From Scortum barcoo (taxonomy: Eukaryota > Chordata > Actinopteri > Centrarchiformes > Terapontidae): a stretch of DNA of 64,000 nt. Each line of letters begins with the position of its first letter. Position 1 is the first letter of the stretch. Positions 46,403-56,849 of the stretch are shown here, one piece after another. The position numbers and the translations under genes were made by a program. The notes under the pieces were generated by a model. It made no database searches and was not told the DNA's origin. It saw only the letters and a program-made list of their open reading frames with translations. The stretch covers positions 5,152,708 to 5,216,707 of the forward strand of contig CM041540.1 of NCBI GenBank assembly GCA_023238725.1. Reading direction: 5' to 3'.

Positions 46403-49190
46403 TTCCGACACCTCTTCACCATGGCGTGAGCCGAAGGTACTGTTACCTCTGTCTCGTTGGTGGGGAAGAGAGGAGGCTGGTACCCAAAAACCACTTGGAA
46501 CGGAGAGAACCCGGTGGCCGCAGTGGGCAGGGAGTTGTTGGGCATACTCCACCCAAGTGAGATGCTGACTCCACGTAGTTTGGTTTTGCGCCACCAGGCA
46601 TTTTAGGCACGTCTCCAGCTCCTGGTTCAGCCGCTCTGTCTGGCCATTGGACTCCGGGTGATAACCGGAGGATAGGCTGACGGTGGCACCGAGGAGCTGA
46701 CAAAACTCCTTCCAGAAAGGCTGCGATGAACTGTGGACCCCTGTCAGAGACAATGTCACAGGGAAGACCGTGGATGCGAAAAACTTGGTTTATCATAATT
46801 TGTGCAGTTTGCTTGGCTGTGGTTAGCTTTGGTAGTGGAATGAAGTGTGTCATTTTGGAGAACTGGTCGGTCTACCACCGTCAGCACTACCGTGTTACCT
46901 TGGGATGGAAGCAGACCCGTGATGAAGTCCAGTGATATGTGTGACCAAGGTCTATGTGGCACCGGTAGTGGCTGGAGGAGCCCCATCCGGGCCTGCCTCG
47001 ATGCCTTACCCCTGGCACAGACAGAGCAAGCTTTGACGTACTCAGCCACATCCTTTGTGATAGACGGCCACCAGAATCTTTGCTGAACCACAAAAACCGT
47101 TCTCTTGACCCCAGGATGGCATGTGAGCAGCAAGGTATGAGCCCAATGGATAACCCGACCGCGCAACGCTTCCGGTACATACAACCGGTTGCGTTGCCTG
47201 AGGGCAGCCCTCAGGAGGTTGTTTCTCCATGACTCGCTCGCTGCACATCCTTTTCTATCTGCCAAGTCACCAATCCTACCACACGGTCTAGTGATAGTTT
47301 CAGGCTCTTTGGCAGTTGGTTCTGGCGCATACAGGCGGGACAGCGTATCAGGCTTGCCATTCTGTGACCCCGGCCTGTACGAGAGCGTGAACCGGAACCT
47401 GCTAAAGAAAAGTGCCCACCTTGCTTGACGAGAGTTTAACCGTTTTGCAGACTTCAGGTATTGCAGGTTCTTATGATCGGTCCAGACGATGAATGGCTGT
47501 TCTGCCCCCTCCAACCAGTGACGCCATTCTTTGAGTGCCACCTTAATCGCCAGCAGCTCCTTATTTCCCACGTCGTAATTCCTCTCGGCCGGTGTTAGTT
47601 TGCGGGAGAGGAAGGCACATGGATGGATGCAGTTGTCCGTGGCAGACCTCTGCGAAAGTACTGCTCCGACTCCTTCATTTGAAGCATCCACTTCCACCAC
47701 AAACTGGAGCGCTGGGTCCGGCACCGTCAGGACAGGAGCTGTGGTGAACAGTCTCTTGAGTCTTTGGAATGCCTCCTCTGGCCTTGGAAGTCCACTGAAA
47801 GACTGACTTAACAGAGGTTAATGCATGCAGGGGCGCTGCAACAGCGCTAAAATTTCTTATGAACCTGCGGTAAAAGTTAGCGAACCCCAGGAATTGCTGT
47901 ACCTTTTTTCTGGTTGTGAGTGGGGGCCAGTTGGTGACTGCACTAACTTTTGCAGGATCCATCGAAACGTGATTTGCTGTGATGACGTAGCCCAGGAACG
48001 TGACAGAGGAGGCATGAAAGTCACACTTCTCTGCCTTAGCATATAGTTGGTTCTCCAGCAGGCGAATCAGGACCTGCCGAACATGACGTTGGTGGGTGGC
48101 AAGATCGGGAGAGAAGATGAGTGTGTCGTCCAAATAAACAAAAACGAAATCATTCAGATATTCACGTAATATTTCATTGATAAATGACTGGAAAACGGCT
48201 GGGGCATTGGTTAACCCAAAAGGCATAACTAAATATTCATAATGTCCCTGTGGAGTGTTGAACCCAGTCTTCCACTCATCTCCTTCCCGAATCCGCACCA
48301 GGTGATAAGCGTTCCGCAGGTCCAGTTTGGTAAAGATTTTCGCCTGCTGGAGTAGCTCAAAGGCAGAGGAGATAAGTGGTAACGGGTAACGGTTCTTGAC
48401 CATGATCTCATTTAGTGCACTATAGTCAATGCACGGCCGGAGTGAACCGTCCTTCTTACCCTTACAACAGAGAAGAAGCCGGCTCCAGCCGGTGATGATG
48501 ATGGACGTATGATGCCGGACCGCAGCGACGCTTCAATATATTCTTCCATGGCCTTCCTCTCGGGGCCGGAGATGGAATACAGCCGAGCCTTAGGAATCGG
48601 AGCCCCTGGCAGGAGGTCAATGGCACAGTCCCATTCACGGTGGGGGGGCAGTGACGTAGCCTTTGCCTTGTTGAACACTTCTTTTAGGTCGTGGTAGCAA
48701 GGTGGGACTTTGGATATATCTGGGTAGTCGCTGGGGTTCGGGATCGGTTCTCCAGTACTCCGCGGGCCCCTGTAACATGAGAGAGGAGCAGAGACAAACA
48801 CGAGACATGACAGGTAGACCCCCACTGCTTCACCCTCCCTGTTTCCCAATCAATGTGTGAGGTTATGCTTAACTAGCCATGGAAACCCAAGAATGAGTGG
48901 GTGAGATGAGCAGTCAATACATGAAATTGCATGTCTTCTCTATGTACAGAGTCTATGGTAAGTGTTACTGCGAGAGTCTGATTTGTGACAAAATTCAGCA
49001 GGTTGCCATCCAGAGACCTGGCACTGACCGGGTTCTGGAGAGGTTCCAAGCTTATGCCGAGAGAGGAGGCAAGAGCCTTGTCCATCAAACTCTCATCGGC
49101 ACCTGAGTCTATCAGAGCTAGCAAAGGCGTGGTGTTACCATTAACAGTGAGTGTCACCGGGGTGAGGGACCGAGGAGGATTATTCTTGAC
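46403..49190 (-). pseudogene. Ty3/gypsy pol: protease, RT, RNase H, integrase; frameshifted
   Basis: Protease frame 49157-48873 with D-S-G-A; N-terminal RT frame 48849-48412; core RT 48403-47675 with the catalytic Y-L-D-D and F-G-L-T-N-A-P; RNase H and the first half of integrase 47724-46756 (V-D-A-S-N; T-D-H-K-N-L; H-P-G-V-K-R and C-S-V-C zinc residues); integrase core frames 46853-46443 (S-D-R-G-P-Q-F) and 46759-46367 (P-E-S-N-G-Q-T-E-R). Breaks between RT blocks near 48410, between RT and RNase H near 47700, and twice in integrase near 46850 and 46710. The C-terminal end is missing. Pol copies element RNA and inserts the DNA; as assembled it is inactive. Confidence 0.92.
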
Positions 49191-50296
49191 AATAGGTCAG
49201 CTCACCAGGGTCCTCCTTATTCCTGATGAGTCCTCCTCTTTTACCGGGCAAGTGGAGACGCTATGACCTGGTTTGCCGCAATAAAAACAAACTCCCTCTT
49301 TCAACCTCCGGTGACGTTCCTCTGGAACCAACTTTGCCCTGCCTAGATGCATGAGTTCCTCTGGAGCAACAGATGGCGCTGGCACCGGGGTAGATGACGG
49401 GGTTGATCTCCTGTATTCCCAGAACCCGCGTAGCGCCCCCTACTTCCTGGCTCTCGGAGGACCTCCGGATCTGTTGACGCCTCTCTCGCTCCCTCTCCTG
49501 GAGACGGTTGTCAATTCGGGTGGCCATGTCAACTAGGCTTTCGAAATTACCTGGCAATTCCATCGGTGCTAGATGATCCTTGATTTCCTCATTAAGTCCG
49601 CTGACAAAGGCGTCGCTGATCGCCACCTTATTTCATCCACTGTCTGCCGCCAGGGTGCGGAATTCAATGGCATAATCCATCACCCTCCGGTTTCTCTGCC
49701 GGAGGTTGAACAGCGCTCGTGATGCCTCTCGTGCTGGAGAGGTATTATCAAACATACGGGATAAAGTTTGTGAAAAGTCTTAACATTCTGGCACACCGCC
49801 GCCCCTCGAGCCCACTCAGCCGTGGCCCAGGCTGCCGCCCTCCCCGCCCTCCCGTCAGATGAGACACCATAAACGCGACTCTTGCCTGCTCCGAGGAAAA
49901 GGCAGCCGGGTCATTCTTAAAATGGAGATCGCATTGTACCAAGAAGGGGCGACACTCACCGGATTCTCCCGAGAATTTCTCCGGTGGGGCCAGACGAACA
50001 GGGCAAGGAGGCGGGGCAGACGTAGCAGCTGATGGTGCAGGACGGCTGTGCAGAAGCTGGCGTGGCCGACGTGGGGGGAGCCAACCCCTCCAAACGGGTG
50101 ACCACGAGTTGTAGCTGAGCGGTGAGTCTGTTAACCTGCAAAGTGCGGCGACCGCCGTTTGTTGTAGCTCCGCCTGGCGATCGGTGAGTTGTTTGACTCC
50201 TGCAGCGATGGTATTCAGCTGGGTCTCATGAAGCGGTAGCTTGGTGCCCTGTGAAGACAGGGCTGACCTGACGGTGTCAGCGTCCGCTGGGTCCAT
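49191..50296 (-). pseudogene. Ty3/gypsy gag with CCHC knuckle, frameshifted
   Basis: It starts at ATG 50296 (M-D-P-A-D-A-D). Capsid part with L-A-P-P-E-K-F-S-G near 49970 and F-M-V-S-H-L near 49860, then a shifted frame 49626-49261, then the zinc knuckle C-F-Y-C-G-K-P-G-H-S-V-S-T-C (49289-49248). At least three frame breaks lie near 50140, 49840 and 49630. Gag forms the particle and binds the element RNA. Its start is duplicated at 1-296. Confidence 0.88.
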
Positions 50297-50313
50297 TGCT
50301 GGCCAGATCGTTC

Positions 50314-50750
50314 TGTTAAGACTGGACACACAGAGCAGGAGAGCCCAAATGCAGGACAGTGGACACAGCAGACTGGTTAAGAAGAATTTATTTCAGAAAA
50401 GATCTTACGACCTCAGAGCTTGAATTGGTAGTAGACCAAGAAACGACATGACTTGATTCTTTTGCTTAGTTCAGGAACATGAACTTGGCGCTGGATCACA
50501 AACAACGATCTGGCAACGAGACAGGGGAAACGCAGACAATATATACACACACATGAGGTAATGGGGAACAGGTGGAAACAATCAGGGCGGGGCAGACAAT
50601 CTCACAAGGCGGGAAACACACAAAAGGCAGGAAATTAAGGAACCTGAAACAAGAGGAGAGTAAGGGATTTCAAAATAAAACAGACAAGCCAGAACAGGAA
50701 ACAGAAAACGTGACAGACATGAAACTTAACAAACTTGACGAGACATAACA
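50314..50750 (-). repeat. 5' LTR of the Ty3/gypsy element (right copy)
   Basis: Minus-strand TGTTATG at 50750 to TTAACA at 50314; about 437 bases, nearly identical to 301-739. No matching LTR is present at the 46.4 kb end. Confidence 0.65.
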
Positions 50751-52165
50751 TAAAGAAGTTGTTAAGAGAGTAACTGATTTATTAGTCATATTTTTCAACA
50801 AACAGCACACACAAAGACAACTTATCACAGCATTTTTTTAAAGATTAATCTTAACGTAAAGAAATAGTTCAACATTTTCTGAATTTACGTACAACTTCTC
50901 AAAATGTTCCCAGTACAAGAAAGCTGCAGCCTGTGGTGGAAGAAATACTCATATTTTACTGTAAAAATCCTTTTTTTACAAGTAAAAGTCCTGCATTCAG
51001 GATTTCACAGCTAAATATATTTAAGTTAAAGTACTTGTACTCTCATAATAAATCATTTTGTAATATTTTTACTAATGATTTAACAGTCGCTGCTGGAGAA
51101 AGAGCACATTTAAACTACTTTATTTACAGTTTAACATATATATAGAATATGCATCGTATTTTATAAATTGAGTATATGTGTTGTTTGCAAAATGCAGGTA
51201 AAAATCCTGTATTTAAACCTCTAACCGTACTTATGTTAACCTGCAGGAAATATCAGTGGAATTGTACTTCAAGTATCAAATGTAAAAGTACTCATTATGC
51301 AGAAAAATGGTGCCTGTTAGTGTTGAATATTACACATTATATTATTGGATTATTATTCCTGATGCATTCATGTTTAAGTAGTGATAAAATACTTTTTAAA
51401 AAAATAATTGCTTGTTTTGTATGTGAATATACATTTTTAAAATGAAGTAAAAGTACAGTATTTCTCTCTTAGATGTAGATGAGGATTGTGAAGTAGGATA
51501 AAATTAAAAAGAAAAGTACCTCAAACTTGTACTTAAGTTCAGCACTTGAGTAAATGTACTTTCCACCACAGGGCAGCCAGTTGGCTCATCTTAGCATAAA
51601 TACTGGAAAATGGGGATGCATTTCCAAAAACATTAAAGTATTCCCTTAAAATCTCAGCTGACTACACACCACAGTGTATCAGCATCCTTAGCAGTGCCTT
51701 CATCGATCTGAATCAGTGAGCAGGAGCTTGTTTTCTGGTTATAAGTCCATAGTTTTGTCATTATCAAACACGATGCTGCCTTTGATGACGACGTACAGGA
51801 TGAGCTCCTGGTGTCCTCCGAGCTGGTAGATCAGATGCTCCCATCTGCAACAAAACGTGGAGAAGAAGGTCTGTTTCACACACAAATGCTTCATTCAAAC
51901 AAACAAGACAATTATCAGTCAAAACTAAAGGTGTGTCATTTGTAAAAAATTTCAAGGATAAACATGAATCCACAAATACTAATAATTTGACTTATATTTA
52001 AACTTTTATTTTAGTCAGACTTCAGTCAAACCAGTTGATTTTGAATGGCATATTATATCATTTCCACATAGCTTTTTGAAAACTTATTATTAAACACATC
52101 TCATTAAAAATACAGTCAACAGAACATCCAATAAACTTTCTACCATTAACAGCTAATTTTAACTG
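50751..52165. repeat. Array unit VII, distal part: duplicate of 740-2160
   Basis: Nearly identical to 740-2160, with the inverted-end element (50933-51569, no Tc1) and an amdhd1 last exon. The identity continues to about 53160, matching 3170 at the TRIM1 stop. The only differences are scattered small changes. Confidence 0.85.
51739..51844 (-). CDS. amdhd1: amdhd1 last exon, unit VII
   Basis: Intact 106-base terminal exon, same as 1727-1832, with TTGCAG acceptor and TAA stop. The rest of a gene in the same order is not present nearby: at higher coordinates are TRIM6 and then the braided region, which contains remnants of exons 5 and 4. Confidence 0.8.
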
Positions 52166-53162
52166 TCTTATTCAACCTGTATCAATAACGGACTGACCTT
52201 CGTGAACACTGGGAGTTTTCTGTTATAATACTAAAATACTCACTAACACTAATTAGAGCAATACATTCCCCTTTTTATATTTTCATCTATTTTACTGAAG
52301 TTATTGTTCTACATATTGTTCAGTTATCCTGTCTACATGAGGACGAGAGAAGTTTAAAGATTTTACAGTGTGTAAAAACACTCTGGAAATGATGGATGAG
52401 ACTCTAAAATACTCTGGAAAGTATTTTATTCTTCAAGATCAAGTCAAGTGAAAACCTGAATGTCAGGAATGAACTGAACTTACAGAGAAGAGTAAATGTA
52501 CCAAGTTAAAACTACAGCGAAGCCACACATGCAACCAAGTGAGAAATATGAATTAAAATATTGAGACCAAAGATTTCCAGATTATATGTGATCCCTTTGA
52601 CCTTTGGACACTTTGAGCTTTTTACCCACAGGGGGGCGCTATAGACTAGTAAGGAGACAACAAATGTGTGTAAAGCAAGTCCTATTTAACAAATGCAAAA
52701 CCAAGTCAGGATCCTGTGTGTCAGGACTCTGAACTTCTTCACAAGAAAACATCCCATCAGTAAAGTCTGTTCAATGTTAATACAGATTTTTTTTTAAATG
52801 TACAAAATGATAAAGGAAGGTCTGGTGGTTTCTCTCTTCAGTCTCATGCAACAGAAGGGAAACAACAACATACAAATACATCGATACAAATATCCAACAA
52901 ATACGTGAGCACAGAGAAAAGTCAGTTCAGGGAAACAAAACTCCTCCTGAGCATTGAGAGCCTCCGTGGATAAACAGACACAGGAAGGACCTAAAGACGC
53001 TAAAACATTTACAGAACAGCTAATGAGAAGATGTCCCATAATGTTTGATTGACAGCTGAAGAAATGCCACAACAATCAGCTCTCAGCAACAAACATGAAA
53101 ACAAAATGAGTTTAAGACCTAAAACACAGAATTTAACCCGCTGACCCTTAAATGACTTCTGA

Positions 53163-53955
53163 CTATTTCACTTTAATGAACTCAGCTGTGTCTCCCCAAA
53201 ACAAATAAAACCAAAGTCCAGCATGGAGAGGCTGAGTGAACGTGGTCTGGACTCTGTGGAGGAGAGTCATGGTTTCAGAGATGCTGTAGAAGGACAGAAT
53301 ACCTTCACTGTGATCCAGGTACACTCCTACTCTGGAGGACCGAGGATCCTGAGACAGGAGTGTGGACTTTGTTGTAACAAAAGTTATAACTGTTTGTGCA
53401 ACAATCTAATGCCCAAGATTTATTATTGAGTCCAAATCATACATTCAGTCGAGCTCCCTGTTCCTGCTGATATCCTTGTATGCGACTGCTACAGAAACTC
53501 CTCTTCCTCTCCACTCCACCTCCCAGTAACAACGTCCAGTCAGACTCTCTCTACTCAGGACCTGACACAGGTGTAGTGAATCTGTCTCGGTGACTAGAAT
53601 AAGACTGTTGTTGTTTCATTAATGTTGCTTTTCTGTTCCCCTCAGATAATAACAGATATTTGTTTGCTGTGTTTGGATCCAGTGTAATTTCACGTGAATA
53701 TTTTAAGAACTCATCTCTGGTCTTGGGTTTTGAATCTGACAGTAAACAAACAGTGTCATTAATAAAGGATTCATCTTCTTCTTCTTCTAACAGATCCAGT
53801 GTGATTTCACGTGAATATTTTAAGAACTCAGCTCTGGTCTTGGGTTGTGAATCTGACAGTAAAACTTCCTCTTCAGTCACTGTCAGGTGAGATGTTTGTC
53901 CACTTCTCTCTCAGAACGTCCTGTAGTTTATCTCTGACCTTTGACACAGCCGCTG
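53163..53955 (-). pseudogene. TRIM6: PRY/SPRY half only, linker duplicated
   Basis: Stop at 53163. SPRY is recognisable (W-E-V-E-W and Y-L-D-H-S-E-G equivalents) but shifted. The frame 53880-53551 reads two successive copies of the linker, L-L-S-D-S-Q/K-P-K-T-R-A/D-E-F-L-K-Y-S-R-E-I-T-L-D, separated by an acidic run E-E-E-E-D-E-S. The similarity to other TRIMs ends as a continuous match at about 53955; shorter TRIM blocks continue to 55310 inside foreign sequence. Confidence 0.8.
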
Positions 53956-55420
53956 TCACTTGACCTCAAAGACTGACAGGACCGTAAAGGATGTCTGGAC
54001 TTCCTCAAAGATATAACATGTGAGGATCAGTGAGCTCTAGATTTGCTGGAACAAAGCTGAATCTCTTATTTTTAATCCAGCTTCACATCAGTTATCCTGT
54101 ATGAGACTGACTTTGTAATTTGAGCTTCAGTTTGTACTGCTTTAGTGAGCAGAGCCATTAGCTGGCCTCCACCTGCTGCTGAGAGCTCCTTCAACTGGTT
54201 GTGTTCAGCTGTTTATGCTAAGCTAACAGGCTATTTCATCACCTCATTATGGGGTGGGGGAAATAATCTGGACAGACAATGAGTCATTTTTTTACAGGGT
54301 GTTTGTCAGTTTGTATTGATGGGGAAAAATGCGATAAATCAATAATCAAATTTCTGACAGGACTTGAGGGCTCCGTCGAAGTCTCAGGAGGAAAGCTCAA
54401 CTGCCTAAGCTCCAGCTGCTATTTTGTAATGAGAAAAAAAGATATAACAGCAGCACAGGCCTCGGTGTGAAGGTCAAAATTTCAAACAATAAACAATTGA
54501 CTCAAACTCGAACAAGAGAAGGTTTCAAACAATAAACAATCTCAAACTCTGCTTCGGTTATCCTTATGATATTACATTTAGCTGATGCTTTCATCCAGAA
54601 CTTCAACTTATAATTAGTGCAGAGCAGGAAGGAGAGGGAGGGCGTTCAGCCACGTAGAGACAGAGTCATTCAATTAAATGAACTACATTTAAAAACAATA
54701 AGAGATTCAGATATTTATTTTAGTCATTTTACCAACAACAGTGTTTGTCTTGACAAGTGATATTTAAAATAATAAATCTTCAGAGCTGAGGGTGCAGTTG
54801 TATTTTTTTTTTTTGCTGGAGCTGAGTTTGTGCTCCTTTTTCACCTGCTGCACCTCCTGAGTGTCTTTCAAACATAATCTTCTGATCAGTGCACAGAAAA
54901 TAAAATGACAAAAACACCACAAATAGAGACAAGATTCTCCTGGAAAAAAATTACTTTTAAATCACCAGTGTTTTTTTCAAATTCCTTCTAATTTACTTGG
55001 CAGGTTAAAAACAGAGAGAATTTGGCTACTGAACACAATTAGAGAAAATGTTAGTTGATATTTATTTTAGTCATTTTACCAACAACAGCTCTTATTTAAA
55101 ATAATAAATCAAACTTCAGTATGACTCTGTAATGCAAAAAACTTCCTCAGGGTCCTTACTAATGGCTGTCGGTGTGCCAGCATTTTCAGGGTTGCTATGA
55201 GAAGGTGGAGGAGTGGCTTGGATCCAGTCTTCTTTAAGACAGTTCCTCCACCAAACTGCTACATGGTGTTTTTCAGCAGGCCTAACAGGCTCCTGGGTAA
55301 GGTCTGCCTACCATCGCCATGTGTGTGTTGGTCATACAGGTAAAGCGGCTCTTTGTTGCAGTGCGTTTAAACAGTGGTCCACCTGAACTATCCAGACAGG
55401 TGGATCCATGTGAGGGAATT
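53956..55420 (-). pseudogene. Braided TRIM fragment: coiled coil, B-box and RING pieces amid foreign sequence
   Basis: Short blocks identical to TRIM copies recur, mostly in gene order: GCAGAGCCATT.. GGCCTCCACCTGCTGCTG (54151), CATCACCTCAT (54238), ACAGGACTTGAGGGCT (54357), GCAGCACAGGCCTCGGTGTG (54451), TCGAACAAGAGAAGGTTTC (54509), TCTGATCAGTGC (54881), TCCAGTCTTCTT.. TTCCTCCACCAAA.. ATGGTGTTTTTCAGCAG (55224-55280), AGGTCTGCCTACC (55300), GTGGTCCACCTGAAC (55374). Between them lies AT-rich sequence not found in other units. No frame survives. I read it as a consensus mixing two alleles, not a natural gene. Confidence 0.6.
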
Positions 55421-56849
55421 TCAATCTGTCACGCAGTTTGTTTATTTTTAAGACGTCGTTCTGCGTTTTGTCTTTCCCAGCTCCTTGGCATGGCGTTCTC
55501 CATGACGCTCATTTACCAACAAGCAGATCCACCGAGCGGTTAGAATCTCTTAATGAAGAAGTACGAAGCCTGAGAGAAAGAAAGGTCATTTCGAGCTGTT
55601 CATATCGGGTACATAATATTCTGCCCAATCTGTTACCCTCACCTTGTGTTTATAGTCACAATAAGCCAGTTACCTTGTGCCACTACAACCTTTTAGGTCA
55701 CATTTTTCATCTATCCACCCATTTATTGTTGTGAATAGCATTTAAAATAGTCTCTTATCATTAGTTGTTTTTAAAATCACAATGTAATGTGTGTTTTTAT
55801 GAGGAGCAAGACAAGAGAAAAGACTGAGTAAAGGAAGAGACATGAGGGGAGTAGTTGTAGAGTTTTTTGGTAAATGTTAAAAGCCATGCCTGTGGAAGAA
55901 TATACTGCATTGATCCATTTAGATAAAACAAGTGTCGTGTACTAACATGTTCAATAAAAGCACTCTTCACAAATGTGAGAATTGTTTGTTTCAGGCATAC
56001 AGATACTTGCTGACTTGCAATGTGTGTTTTTGGTATCTGCTATCACCCCGACGGTCAAACGCCAGCTCTTTGATGATCCAGACAAAAGACAGGCGAGATT
56101 TCAAACGTTTAACAAAGGTTATATCATCAATCAAAACACAGTTTGATCACTTGAGGTGTGAAATATTTGACCTGTTTTTTTAGGTGACAATGTTTGTGGT
56201 TAAACTGAATTTTACTGAGAAAAGAGAGTCATTAGTTCGACTTTACAGAAACACGTTAAGGCGAATAGAGATTTAAATCAACAGCTAACATGACATTTAT
56301 CTAAAAGTGCTGGTTTGAGGGAGTTGGTCACATTCTTTGATTACAGGCAGCACACAAAGACAACTGATCACAGCGGGGAGTTTTTTTAGATTAATCTTAA
56401 CATAAAGAAATAGTTCGACATTTTTCTGAATTAAAGTACAGCTTCTCGAAATGTTCCCAGTGCATTACATAAAAGCTGCAGCCTGTGGTGGAAGAAATAC
56501 TCAACTCTTTTTTACAAATAAAAGTCCTGCTAAAAGTTATTCATATCAGGATTTCACAGCTAAATATATGCATTATGTAAGTAGGATTTTAAGTTGGTTG
56601 TGGTGGACTTGTTTTGAACTGTTTTATTTCTGGATTACAACTAATATTATTTTCATCCTGATTAATTGTAATATTTTTCCACAATTGATTCATGTTTGGT
56701 TTGTAAAAATCTGAAAATAATATCCAGGGCCCAAAGTGACACCTTCACAATGCTGCCTGTTTTGTCCAGAAAGAGCACATTTAAAGCTCTTTGTACTTTT
56801 TTTATGCAAAACTTACAGTCAGATAACATGAGTATAAGTATAAAGAATA

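Larger units (their letters stand above)
46403..50750 (-). mobile_element. Ty3/gypsy LTR retrotransposon, 3' end and 3' LTR missing
   Basis: Read on the minus strand: LTR (50750-50314), gag (from 50296), CCHC zinc knuckle (49289-49248), aspartic protease (L-I-D-S-G-A, near 49100), reverse transcriptase (Y-L-D-D at 48136-48125), RNase H, and integrase (zinc finger and D,D,E core). It stops inside the integrase C-terminal part at about 46403 and joins directly to unit sequence, so about the last part of pol and the whole 3' LTR are gone. Domain order RT-RH-IN is that of Ty3/gypsy. No envelope gene is seen. Frameshifts interrupt both gag and pol. Confidence 0.93.

Noticed and set aside
46403..50750. 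Endogenous retrovirus with envelope
   Set aside because: Domain order and sequence are Ty3/gypsy; no envelope frame is present, and the 3' part where one could lie is missing.
54000..56200. A novel gene in unit VIII
   Set aside because: Frames are short, and the sequence alternates between TRIM pieces and AT-rich filler; 55420-56200 shows no domain or splice pattern I can support.
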